NCBI RefSeq assembly: GCF_002813245.1
Contig: NZ_PHUF01000002.1
Span: 248,001 to 312,000, forward strand
Length of the DNA: 64,000 nucleotides
Direction: 5' to 3'
From: Novosphingobium kunmingense
GTDB taxonomy: Bacteria; Pseudomonadota; Alphaproteobacteria; Sphingomonadales; Sphingomonadaceae
A program made the position numbers and the translations under genes. The notes beneath the pieces are model-generated. The model saw nothing but the letters and a program-made list of their open reading frames with translations, had not been told where the DNA came from and searched no databases. Positions 17,399 to 26,570 of the stretch are shown here, piece after piece (within the stretch, counting starts at the first letter, position 1; each line of letters opens with the position of its first letter).

Positions 17399-17420
17399 CC
17401 GCGGACCTCAGGTCCGGCGG
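17399..17420 (+). promoter_or_regulatory. Stable hairpin upstream of secreted-protein gene
   Basis: GGACC-tca-GGTCC with a flanking CCGC/GCGG extension gives a nine-pair stem with one bulged G (17417). No U-run follows. It could be a transcript leader structure or a protein-binding palindrome. Confidence 0.45.
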
Positions 17421-17436
17421 TACTTTGTGCGTACTT
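17420..17436 (+). promoter_or_regulatory. Direct repeat with 11-bp period, possible response-regulator site
   Basis: GTACTT-n5-GTACTT repeats with one helical turn of spacing. A weak -10 (CATAGA, 17447-17452) begins ten bases after it. This is the geometry of PhoP/OmpR-family sites in class I promoters, but the sequence does not match a known consensus. Confidence 0.35.
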
Positions 17437-17469
17437 GCGAAAAATGCATAGAAACCGAGGGGATAGACC

Positions 17470-17937
17470 ATGAAAAGCTTTGCCTACCTTGCGACGGGTG
17501 CTCTTCTCGCCATGGGTTCGACGTCCGTTCTTGCGCAGAATTTCACATTCGAATCAACGGCCAACGCGCCGACAACGGTTGGTGGCCCGGACATGCGCGG
17601 CCAGCCGGTGCTGGGTGCGTCGTGGACGGGCACGAGCGCAGTGACCTGGGCCGACGGCCGCAAGGCGAGTGACAAGTATACCTGCGTCAGCACGACCCAG
17701 CCGTCCAATGCCAAGATCTTCGACAGCCATGTCATCTGCGACGGATCGAACAGCGAGGGCACCTATTCGGCGGTGTTCGGCTGCCAGTTCACGTCCAAGG
17801 ACCTGCAGAGCACGGGATGCGTCGGCGGCCTGACCGGCCGCACCGGCAGGTACGCGGGCATGGGCGGAACCATCACCTTTGCCGGTCGCAGCGGCAACGG
17901 TTCGGGTACGGGCACCTGGGCCAAGGCTGGCAACTAG
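17470..17937 (+). CDS. Secreted hypothetical protein (155 aa)
   Basis: The product has a clear Sec signal peptide (residues 1-22, cleavage after SVLA). The mature part is rich in Gly, Ser and Thr, and has five Cys residues, three of them at CVST, VICDGS and GCQFT. The end is glycine-rich (GNGSGTGTW). I do not recognise a domain. A beta-rich periplasmic or outer-surface protein is the likeliest reading. GAGGGGA precedes the ATG. It appears to be expressed alone, between the structured leader upstream and a strong hairpin 12 bases after the stop. Confidence 0.8.
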   Translation: MKSFAYLATGALLAMGSTSVLAQNFTFESTANAPTTVGGPDMRGQPVLGASWTGTSAVTWADGRKASDKYTCVSTTQPSNAKIFDSHVICDGSNSEGTYSAVFGCQFTSKDLQSTGCVGGLTGRTGRYAGMGGTITFAGRSGNGSGTGTWAKAGN

Positions 17938-17948
17938 CAAGAGTTGCG

Positions 17949-17985
17949 GTTGCGGCGCGCTGCCAGCCCGGTTGCGCGCCGCAAC
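17949..17985 (+). terminator. Strong hairpin after secreted-protein gene
   Basis: A perfect 12-bp inverted repeat (17949-17960 with 17974-17985, core TTGCGGCGCGC) has a 13-base loop and starts 12 bases after the stop codon. There is no U-run, so it may be a Rho-assisted terminator or a 3' stabilising structure. Confidence 0.55.
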
Positions 17986-17995
17986 ACCCGGATAA

Positions 17996-19605
<1,610 letters not shown>

Positions 19606-19652
19606 ACTTCGCACTTGCGCAAGCGGCGCGTTCGCGCGAAGGCGCGCGGGCT

Positions 19653-21245
19653 ATGACCGACGATGCACTCCGTTCCGCCGCACAGGTTTCCAAGGCTTGG
19701 CCCTTCGAGGAAGCGCGCAAGTTGCTGAAGCGGTATCCGGACGGTAAACCCGGCGGTGCGCCCGTGCTGTTCGAGACCGGCTATGGACCCTCGGGCCTGC
19801 CGCATATCGGCACCTTCCAGGAAGTGCTGCGCACGACGCTGGTGCGCCGCGCCTACGAAGTGCTGACAGGCGGCGCGCCGACACGCCTCGTCGCCTTCAG
19901 CGACGACATGGACGGTCTGCGCAAGGTGCCCGACAACATCGAAAACAAGGCGGTGCTGGAAGCCAATCTTCACCGGCCGCTGACCCGCGTGCCCGATCCC
20001 TTCGGTACGCACGAAAGCTTCGCCCACCACAACAACGCGATGCTGCGTCAGTTTCTCGACCGGTTCGGCTTCGATTACGAGTTCGTCTCCTCGTCCGACA
20101 TGTACAATTCGGGCGCGTTCGACGAGGCGCTGAAGAATGTGCTGCGCAACTATCAGCCGATCATGGATATCATGATCCCGACCCTGCGCGCCGAACGCGC
20201 GGCGACCTATTCGCCGGTGCTGCCGGTGTCGCAGAAGACCGGGCATGTGCTGCAGGTGCCGATCGAGGTGATTGACGCCGATGCCGGGATCATCCGGTTC
20301 GAGGACCAGGGCGAGCTGGTCGAGCAGTCGATCCTTGGCGGCCTGTCGAAGCTGCAGTGGAAGGTCGACTGGGCGATGCGCTGGGTCGCTCTCGGCGTCG
20401 ATTACGAGATGTGCGGCAAGGACCTTACCGACTCTGTGCGCGAAAGCGGCAAGATCGCCCGTGCGCTGGGGGGACGCCCGCCCGAAGGCCTGATCTACGA
20501 GCTGTTCCTCGATGCCAATGGCGAGAAGATCTCCAAGTCCAAGGGCAACGGCCTGACGATCGACGAATGGCTGACCTACGGCAGCGAGGAAAGCCTGGGG
20601 TTCTACATCTACCGCGAACCCAAGAGCGCCAAGAGCCTCCACGCCGGGATCGTGCCGAAGGCGGTCGACGAATACTGGCAGTTCCGCGAGAAGATTCCGT
20701 CGCAGCCGGTCGAGCAGCAGCTCGGCAATCCGGTCTGGCACCTGTTGCGCGCCAATGGCGTGGCCGAGGGCGAGGGTGAGCGTCTGCCGGTGACCTATGG
20801 CCTGCTGCTCAACCTCGTCGGCGTGCTGGGCGCTGGCGCCACGCGCGAACAGGTGTGGTCCTACCTTGGCAACTATGTCGAGGACGCCGATCCGGCGCAG
20901 CACCCCGAACTCGACAAGCTGGTGACCACGGCGCTGGCCTACAACCGCGATTTCATCGCCCCGACGCTGAAGCGCCGCAAGCCCGAGGCTGCCGAGGCGC
21001 TGGCGCTGGCCGCGCTCGACGAGGAACTGGCCGCGACCAGCGACGATGCCACGGCAGAGGAATTGCAGAACATCGTCTACGATATCGGCAAGGATCCGCA
21101 CTACGGCTTCGAACAGCTGCGCGACTGGTTCAAGGCGCTCTACGAGACGCTGCTGGGATCGAGCGCGGGTCCCCGCATGGGCAGCTTCATCGCGCTCTAC
21201 GGGATCGAGAACACGCGCGAACTGATTGCCGAGGCATTGGCCTGA
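19653..21245 (+). CDS. lysS: Lysyl-tRNA synthetase, class I
   Basis: This 530-residue enzyme charges tRNA-Lys and is of the class I type that alphaproteobacteria share with archaea, not the class II LysS of E. coli. The HIGH motif is SGLPHIGTFQE near residue 50, and the KMSKS motif is KISKSKGNG. DDMDGLRKVP and the C-terminal all-helical anticodon-binding part are typical. It follows purine-salvage genes but is separated by 47 bases with no clear terminator. Its stop lies in a hairpin shared with the convergent gene. Confidence 0.96.
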   Translation: MTDDALRSAAQVSKAWPFEEARKLLKRYPDGKPGGAPVLFETGYGPSGLPHIGTFQEVLRTTLVRRAYEVLTGGAPTRLVAFSDDMDGLRKVPDNIENKAVLEANLHRPLTRVPDPFGTHESFAHHNNAMLRQFLDRFGFDYEFVSSSDMYNSGAFDEALKNVLRNYQPIMDIMIPTLRAERAATYSPVLPVSQKTGHVLQVPIEVIDADAGIIRFEDQGELVEQSILGGLSKLQWKVDWAMRWVALGVDYEMCGKDLTDSVRESGKIARALGGRPPEGLIYELFLDANGEKISKSKGNGLTIDEWLTYGSEESLGFYIYREPKSAKSLHAGIVPKAVDEYWQFREKIPSQPVEQQLGNPVWHLLRANGVAEGEGERLPVTYGLLLNLVGVLGAGATREQVWSYLGNYVEDADPAQHPELDKLVTTALAYNRDFIAPTLKRRKPEAAEALALAALDEELAATSDDATAEELQNIVYDIGKDPHYGFEQLRDWFKALYETLLGSSAGPRMGSFIALYGIENTRELIAEALA

Positions 21246-21259
21246 GCGCTTCGCTCAGG
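21241..21259. terminator. Bidirectional hairpin holding both stop codons
   Basis: CCTGAGCG-ctt-CGCTCAGG is a perfect 8-bp stem. The lysS TGA is in the left arm and the TGA of the convergent ATP-grasp gene is its mirror in the right arm. It serves both ends of the convergent pair. No U-run is visible. Confidence 0.55.
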
Positions 21260-22397
21260 CGATGATGTGCGGCAAAAAGCGGGCGCGGTTGCCAGTGATG
21301 GCGCCGTCCTCGCGGATGCCGAGGCCGGCCGCTTCGCCCGCCACGATCCACGATCCGAGCACCGGCATGCCGCGTCCGAAATCGCGCAGCGGATAAAGCT
21401 GCTGGAACACCAGGCGGCTGCGGCTGTAGTCGCCGCCGCTGCGCTGGACCAGGCGGCCGCGGCGGACGATCTCGATGTTGGCGCCTTCGCGGGCGTGGAC
21501 CGGTTTGGACACGTAGTCGCTCTTGATCGCGCCCGCATCGAGGCTGGCCGGCAACAGGTTGGGGTGGCCGGGGAACATGTCCCACAGGATCGCCAGGATC
21601 GCCTTGTTGCTCATCAGCATCTTCCACACCGGCTCGAGCCAGACCGTGTCGGAAAGCCGTGCCCGAGCTGCCTCGCCGAATTCCTCGGCCACCAGCCACT
21701 CCCAGGGATAGAGCTTGAACAGCGCAGTGATCAGCTGGTCGTCTTGGTCGACCAGCCGCCCCTCGGCGTCGAGGCCGATCTGGTCGATCAGCACGGCGAG
21801 GGTGTCGAATCCTGCCTCCATCGCCAGTTCGCGCATGTAGGTGGTGGTGATCGCGTCCTCGTGCGCTTCGTCCGCTACGTGCGTGAACCAGGCCTGCGCG
21901 CCGGAGATCTGGCCCCGCAGCGTCTGCCAGCGCGCCAGCAACTTTTCATGCAGGCTGTTGAGCTGGTCGGCCTCGGGGAAGACCTCTTCCTTCCAGAACC
22001 ACTGGACGATCGCGGTTTCCAGCATCGCGGTCGGCGTGTCGCAGTTGTATTCGAACAGCTTGGGCGGGCCGCTGCCGTTGTAGCCGAAATCGAAGCGCCC
22101 GTAGTCGAGCGCGGGAACAGCCGATTTCCAGCTGGTGCTGACCGCTTCGTGCCATGAGCCGGGGATGCCGCACAGCGCCATCAGTTCGGGGTTCGAGGCG
22201 ATGCGCTCCGCCGCGTCACAGTAGAGCCGCTGGACCTCTTCGGTCGCGTCCTCGATCGTCGCGATCTCGGGCAGGGTGAACTCGTAGCAGGCGCTTTCGT
22301 CCCAGTAGGGGCCGTCGGCGTCGCTGTGCCAGACAAGGCCGTGTTCCTCGACCCTGGCCTGCCAATTGCTGCGGGGCTGGAGCGTCAGCCGCCGCAC
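21255..22397 (-). CDS. Glutathionylspermidine synthase-like ATP-grasp protein
   Basis: The 380-residue protein matches the glutathionylspermidine synthase C-terminal ATP-grasp family (YgiC/YjfC type), without the amidase domain of the bifunctional E. coli Gsp enzyme. Recognisable parts are DYGRFDFGYNGSGPPKLFEYNCDTPTAMLE near the middle of the N-terminal half (shown as DYGRFDFGY and EYNCDTPT), VSKPVHAREGANI, and the terminal ITGNRARFLPHII. It ends an operon with a DUF1190 lipoprotein and a DUF350 membrane protein. YgiC-type proteins do not make trypanothione-type thiols as far as is known; the ligated substrate is unknown. Confidence 0.9.
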   Translation of the reverse strand: MRRLTLQPRSNWQARVEEHGLVWHSDADGPYWDESACYEFTLPEIATIEDATEEVQRLYCDAAERIASNPELMALCGIPGSWHEAVSTSWKSAVPALDYGRFDFGYNGSGPPKLFEYNCDTPTAMLETAIVQWFWKEEVFPEADQLNSLHEKLLARWQTLRGQISGAQAWFTHVADEAHEDAITTTYMRELAMEAGFDTLAVLIDQIGLDAEGRLVDQDDQLITALFKLYPWEWLVAEEFGEAARARLSDTVWLEPVWKMLMSNKAILAILWDMFPGHPNLLPASLDAGAIKSDYVSKPVHAREGANIEIVRRGRLVQRSGGDYSRSRLVFQQLYPLRDFGRGMPVLGSWIVAGEAAGLGIREDGAITGNRARFLPHIIA

Positions 22398-22400
22398 CGC

Positions 22401-22805
22401 TCAGGACCGGCCGCCGCCGAAGGAGCGCCCAAGCGATCCGAAGCCGCCGCGCTTGACCGCGGCCGACCGGGTGACGTTGGCACGTTCGGGTGCGGCGGCA
22501 TAGCTTTCGCCGGGGGCCGCTACGGGCGAACCGCTGACGCCGCTGCGGGAGATGGCATCGCCATAGTAGGGAACGCGTGACCGGCGGTTGAGATAGTACC
22601 AACGGCTGCTGGTGCCGCCGATGTAGCGGCCCGAGGTGGTATCGCACTGGAAATCCTCGATCCGCTCGCCCGCCTCGTTGACGCAGATGCGGGTGTTGCG
22701 ATCGGCGACGACACCGTCGTCCCAGTCGTCCCCGCCGGACGAGCAGCCCGACAGTGACGCGAGGGTCGCCGCCATGGCCGGGGTCAGCAGCAGGCGCCGG
22801 CTCAT
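22401..22805 (-). CDS. DUF1190-like lipoprotein
   Basis: The 134-residue protein has a lipoprotein signal with lipobox LSGC (Cys20-21). The mature part is rich in Ser, Gly and Asp, followed by CVNEAGERIEDFQCD and a Tyr/Arg-rich middle, ending in SLGRSFGGGRS. Position and layout fit the DUF1190 (YgiB/YjfM) family that sits beside YgiC-type ATP-grasp proteins. The Gly/Ser-rich C-terminus with its terminal FGGG is consistent with a ligation substrate, but this is inference. It overlaps the DUF350 gene by ATGA and is 4 bases from the ATP-grasp gene. Confidence 0.8.
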   Translation of the reverse strand: MSRRLLLTPAMAATLASLSGCSSGGDDWDDGVVADRNTRICVNEAGERIEDFQCDTTSGRYIGGTSSRWYYLNRRSRVPYYGDAISRSGVSGSPVAAPGESYAAAPERANVTRSAAVKRGGFGSLGRSFGGGRS

Positions 22806-23209
22806 GGCACCATGCACGCGGCCTGGAGAATACCCATGCCAAGGCCCATGCCGCCCACGAACACGCCCGAGGCGACGCAGCCTTCGGTGATCCGGTCGGA
22901 GATCGCCTTGAACAGGAAGCGGGCAATCACGACGAAGACTGCCAGCTGTACCAGCCCGGCGACCAGCCCCCACAACAGCATGTCGGCCAGGTTGACCGAA
23001 TGGCCGATGACCATGGCGACCGGAATGCAGAAGCCGATGAAGGTGCCGGTCAGCTGGCAGGCCGCCGCCGTGTTGCCTTCGCGGATCAGCGCAAACTCGC
23101 GGTGCGGGGTAGCCATCGAATAGAGGAACAGGAACAGCGCGGCCAGGGCCGCGGCGCTGGCGAAATAGGCGAGGAAATGCGGCAGTGCCGCCAGGAAATA
23201 GGCAAACAT
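22802..23209 (-). CDS. DUF350 membrane protein
   Basis: A 135-residue protein with four membrane helices that matches the DUF350 (YjfL) family, a duplicated two-helix unit. The repeats are recognisable around residues 15-35, 54-72, 76-98 and 110-130, each Gly/Ala-rich. The gene is first in a three-gene operon with the DUF1190 lipoprotein and the ATP-grasp enzyme, as in E. coli yjfL-yjfM-yjfC. Comparative work has linked DUF350 to PspA-type envelope stress systems; no PspA gene is present in this window. GGAGG lies before the ATG. Confidence 0.88.
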   Translation of the reverse strand: MFAYFLAALPHFLAYFASAAALAALFLFLYSMATPHREFALIREGNTAAACQLTGTFIGFCIPVAMVIGHSVNLADMLLWGLVAGLVQLAVFVVIARFLFKAISDRITEGCVASGVFVGGMGLGMGILQAACMVP

Positions 23210-23308
23210 GAAATCCTCCCTCGGCCCTCAATATGGCGCGGCCGGGGTCCTGGCAAGCAGGTTGCCTCCTGGACCGACAGGGCAATTCGGGTCGGCGGCG
23301 CGGCGAGT

Positions 23309-25144
23309 TTACGACCGCCGCGAACGGGCAATCCAGCGATCGATCTTGGCCTCGAGGATAGGCAGCGGCAGGGCGCCCGACGACAGCACCTGGTCGTGGA
23401 AGGCGCGCACGTCGAACCGGCTGCCCAACGCGCCTTCGGCCTTGCGGCGCAGGCGCTGGATGGTCATGGCCCCGACCTTGTAGCTCAGCGCCTGGCCCGG
23501 CCAGGCGATGTAGCGTTCAACCTCGGCCGTGGCGTCGCTTTCGCCCATGCCGGAATTGGCCAGCATGTAGGCGATTGCCTGTTCGCGGGTCCAGCCCTTG
23601 GCATGGATGCCGGTATCGACCACCAGCCGCATCGCCCGCAGCATCTCGTCGTCGAGTGTGCCCCAGTGCTGCAGCGGGTCCTGGTAGAAGCCCATCGGAT
23701 AACCAAGCGTCTCGGCGTAGAGAGCCCAGCCTTCGACATAGGCGTTGTTGCCGCCGAAGCGCTGGAAGTCCGGCAGGGTGCGGTCTTCCTGGGCAAGGCT
23801 GATCTGGAAATGATGCCCTGGCGCGCCTTCGTGGAGGTAAAGCGTGGTGATCCCGCTGAGGAAGCGGCTCTCCACGTCGTAGGCGTTGTAGTAGAACACC
23901 CCCGGGCGGCTGCCATCGGGCGAACCCTGGTTGTAGCTGCCGCCCGCCTCGTATTTCTCGCGGTAGGCGGGATAGGGTTCGATCAGCAGCTTGGTGCGCG
24001 GGGTGCGGTTGAAATACTGCGGGACCAGCGCATCGACCTTGCGCGCCACTGCCGCAAAGCCTTCGGCCAGTTGCTCGCGGGTTTTGGGATGGAAACGAGG
24101 ATCGGTGCGGATCGTGTTGAAGAAGGTCCGCAGGTCCCCTCCATAGCCCAGTTCGAGCCGCACCGCGTCCATTTCGCGCTGAATGCGGGCCACCTCGCCA
24201 AGCCCGGTCTGGTGGACCTTCTGCGGATCGAGCGACAGCGTCGTGTGCTGCAGGATCGCCCTGCGGTAGAGCGTCATGCCGCCCTTCATCGCCGAAATCC
24301 CGACCTTGGCGCGCGCGGCGGGCTGATACTCGTCGTTGAGGAAGGCGCGCAGGCGGCGGTAGGCGGGATAGACCTCGTCGCGCAGCGCGGCGGTGTAGGC
24401 CGTGCGAAGTTCTGCCCGCTCTGCCGCGCTCAGCCCGGCGGGAAAGTTCCGCACCGGCGAGGTAAAGGGCGACTTGTCGAGCGGCTGGGCCAGCAGGGCG
24501 TCGATCTGTCCGACCATGTTGATGGTGGTCAGCTGCGTCTCGACCACGCCCGATGACAGCCCTTCGCGAAAGCGCGCGATGGCGTTGTCGAGCACGCGGG
24601 GGAAGCTTCGGATCAAGGCAAGGTTGGCGCGGTAATCGTCGATATCGTCATAGGGCAGCGCCCCGTCGCGCGCGACGAGCGAGGGAAACTCGACATGCAG
24701 GCCGCCGAAATGGTTGAAGGGCCGGACTGCGGTCAGCGCAACCATGTCGGGCCGCAGCCGGTCGCGTTCCTGGCGCTTGTCGACGAGGAACACGTCATAG
24801 GAAATCTGCCGCTCCGCGCTCAGCTTGCGGCGATCTATGCGCCGCATGGCGGACAGGCTCTCCTCTACCGACAGGCGCTCGGCGCGGACCAGGTTGTCGG
24901 TCAGGAGGTCACGGAAGGCTTCTGGCGAGGGCGTGCCGCCGCGGTAGATGACCGCCATGGGATCGAGCGCGTCCTCGCGCCGGGCATCGTCGCGGAACAG
25001 GGCCATCAGACGTTCGTCCTCGGTCCCGCGCGAGATCGCTGCGGCGCTGACGATCGGCGATTGCGCGGCTCCTGGTGCTGCCCCCGCGATCAGCGATGCT
25101 GCCCCCAGCATCGCCCAGACGGCCCTTTTCAAGCATTCCCCCAT
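23309..25144 (-). CDS. DUF885 family protein, predicted periplasmic metallopeptidase
   Basis: This 611-residue protein starts with a signal peptide (about residues 1-27, cleavage around GAAQ). The DUF885 family zinc-type motif HEGAPGHH occurs in TLYLHEGAPGHHFQI, and YVEGWALYAE with a second Glu follows. The structure is otherwise helical. Some DUF885 members have peptidase activity, but the substrate is unknown. I chose 25144 because the true signal begins MGECLKRAVW; the alternative ATG at 25162 only adds six residues. It overlaps the preceding prolyl-hydroxylase gene by 16 bases. Confidence 0.9.
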   Translation of the reverse strand: MGECLKRAVWAMLGAASLIAGAAPGAAQSPIVSAAAISRGTEDERLMALFRDDARREDALDPMAVIYRGGTPSPEAFRDLLTDNLVRAERLSVEESLSAMRRIDRRKLSAERQISYDVFLVDKRQERDRLRPDMVALTAVRPFNHFGGLHVEFPSLVARDGALPYDDIDDYRANLALIRSFPRVLDNAIARFREGLSSGVVETQLTTINMVGQIDALLAQPLDKSPFTSPVRNFPAGLSAAERAELRTAYTAALRDEVYPAYRRLRAFLNDEYQPAARAKVGISAMKGGMTLYRRAILQHTTLSLDPQKVHQTGLGEVARIQREMDAVRLELGYGGDLRTFFNTIRTDPRFHPKTREQLAEGFAAVARKVDALVPQYFNRTPRTKLLIEPYPAYREKYEAGGSYNQGSPDGSRPGVFYYNAYDVESRFLSGITTLYLHEGAPGHHFQISLAQEDRTLPDFQRFGGNNAYVEGWALYAETLGYPMGFYQDPLQHWGTLDDEMLRAMRLVVDTGIHAKGWTREQAIAYMLANSGMGESDATAEVERYIAWPGQALSYKVGAMTIQRLRRKAEGALGSRFDVRAFHDQVLSSGALPLPILEAKIDRWIARSRRS

Positions 25145-25836
25145 GTGCGCGTTCGATACCACTTCGTGACGATGTACTTGGTCCCCTTAACGACGGGCGT
25201 GCCGGCGTGAAGGGTGAATTGATTCAAAGACCCGTCAAGGCCCGCATTGTTCCAGGCCAGCAACACGCCGCGCTGCGGCGGGATCGACAGGCCAAGGTTG
25301 AGGAACGCCGTCTCGCCGCCTTCCTCGACATCGTTGAGGTAGATCATCGCGGTGTAGGTGCGCTGGCCGCCGCGTTTCGCCTCGGTCTTGAAATAGGGCG
25401 CCTTGGTCCAGAACCAGTCCATGTGTTCACGGAATTCCTGCCCCGGCGCATAACGCTGGCCCTGCATGGTCTCGCCCCATTCGTGGGGCAAGCCGATCAG
25501 GTCGTCGATGCGCCGTTCCACCATGCGCACGAAACTGTCGTTGCGGTCGACGTCGCCCGAATAGGAGGTGCGCCAGACTTCGTTGTAGCCGTGGTCGAGG
25601 ATCTGCGAGGGCACGGCCGTGCCGTCGATCAGGGCGATCAGGCGGTCGCACTCCTCGCCCGAGAGGAAATCGCCGACGGCCCAGACCTCGGCATGTTCGG
25701 CAGGCAGTCGTTGGACCAGCGGATCGGCTTCCAGCCGCGCGCGGACACGGTCGCCCACCAACTTCATCGCCGCCCTGTCGGGGTTGGGGCAGGGCGGATA
25801 GTGCCTTAGCGGAAGGGGCGGGCTGTCCTTGGTCAC
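25129..25836 (-). CDS. 2OG-Fe(II) oxygenase, prolyl 4-hydroxylase type
   Basis: This enzyme of about 235 residues belongs to the Fe(II)/2-oxoglutarate dioxygenases with a P4Hc domain. The iron ligands are in FREHMDWF (His and Asp) and in FTLHAGTPVVKGTKYIVTKW, which also supplies the Lys for 2-oxoglutarate. VGDFLSGEECDRLI marks the domain start. Substrate may be a protein Pro or an amino acid. I use the GTG at 25836 as start (VTKDSPPLPL); an ATG at 25767 is possible, and a longer frame up to 25956 overlaps the divergent cytochrome gene. It probably shares a transcript with DUF885. Confidence 0.85.
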   Translation of the reverse strand: MTKDSPPLPLRHYPPCPNPDRAAMKLVGDRVRARLEADPLVQRLPAEHAEVWAVGDFLSGEECDRLIALIDGTAVPSQILDHGYNEVWRTSYSGDVDRNDSFVRMVERRIDDLIGLPHEWGETMQGQRYAPGQEFREHMDWFWTKAPYFKTEAKRGGQRTYTAMIYLNDVEEGGETAFLNLGLSIPPQRGVLLAWNNAGLDGSLNQFTLHAGTPVVKGTKYIVTKWYRTRTWGNA

Positions 25837-25937
25837 GCCGCACCCATGCCATAGCCGCGGCGCGGCACAAGCCCCGCGCGGGTCGGCACCTGGCAATTCC
25901 ACTTGTTCAGGCCCTTGGCTTGCGGCAGACAGTACAC

Positions 25938-26495
25938 ATGAACACGCAAGCCGCACCGTCCGCGCGCTATTCGCGCGGAGCCGTCATCCTGCACTGGCTG
26001 ATCGCCGTGCTGATCGTCCTCAACTTCGTCTTCGCCTTCATGGCCGAGGACAAGCCGCGCGAGGAAGCGCTGGCGATCATGGCCAACCACAAGGCGATCG
26101 GCATCCTGATCCTGCTGTTCACGGTGCTGCGCGTCGTTTGGCGGCTAACCCACCGGCCTCCTGCGCCGCTGGCCGATCTGAAGCCGTGGGAGCTGGCACT
26201 GTCGCGGGTGGTGCATTTCCTGCTCTACCTGTTCATGCTGGCCGTGCCGCTGGGCGGCTGGGCGACCCATTCGGCCTGGTCGGGCGGGCAACCGGTCAAC
26301 CTGTTCGGCTTGATCGACTGGCCGGGCCTTCCCTTTGCCGCGAGCAAGACCCTGGGCGAAACCTTCGGGGAGATGCACGAGGTCGGGGCCTTTTCGATGG
26401 CGGCGCTGGTGGTGCTGCACATCGCCGGCGCGCTCAAGCACCGTATCGTGGACCGCAACCCCGATACGCTGCGACGCATCTCGATCGGAGCCTGA
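25938..26495 (+). CDS. Cytochrome b561 family protein
   Basis: This 185-residue inner-membrane protein has four helices and matches the cytochrome b561 (CybB-like) family, which binds two b-type haems and moves electrons between quinol and periplasmic acceptors such as superoxide. The four ligand His residues are in VILHWLIA, NHKAIGI, RVVHFLLY and VVLHIAGALKH. The family start is the ATG at 25938 (MNTQAAPSARYS). The gene stands alone and is closed by a very strong bidirectional terminator 20 bases after the stop. Confidence 0.93.
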   Translation: MNTQAAPSARYSRGAVILHWLIAVLIVLNFVFAFMAEDKPREEALAIMANHKAIGILILLFTVLRVVWRLTHRPPAPLADLKPWELALSRVVHFLLYLFMLAVPLGGWATHSAWSGGQPVNLFGLIDWPGLPFAASKTLGETFGEMHEVGAFSMAALVVLHIAGALKHRIVDRNPDTLRRISIGA

Positions 26496-26514
26496 CCGGA
26501 CCAGGCCAAAACGA

Positions 26515-26546
26515 AAGGGCCTCTGCGGCATGCCGCAGAGGCCCTT
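26515..26546. terminator. Strong bidirectional terminator
   Basis: A perfect 14-bp palindrome (26517-26530 with 26531-26544; arms GGGCCTCTGCGGCA and complement) is flanked by A residues on the left and TT on the right. It sits between the convergent cytochrome b561 and RcnB-like genes. In RNA the stem closes with a loop of about four bases. Confidence 0.85.
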
Positions 26547-26570
26547 CGCCTTTCCGGTGAGCCCTTGGGC

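Larger units (their letters stand above)
17162..17469. other. 308-bp intergenic region with lower GC
   Basis: This gap lies between the 49-residue gene and the secreted-protein gene. Its right half is clearly richer in A and T than the surroundings. It holds GTAC-taat-GTAC (17337-17348), a stable hairpin (17399-17420) and an 11-bp-period direct repeat (17420-17436). I find no convincing gene inside it. It is probably the control region of the downstream secreted protein. Confidence 0.6.
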
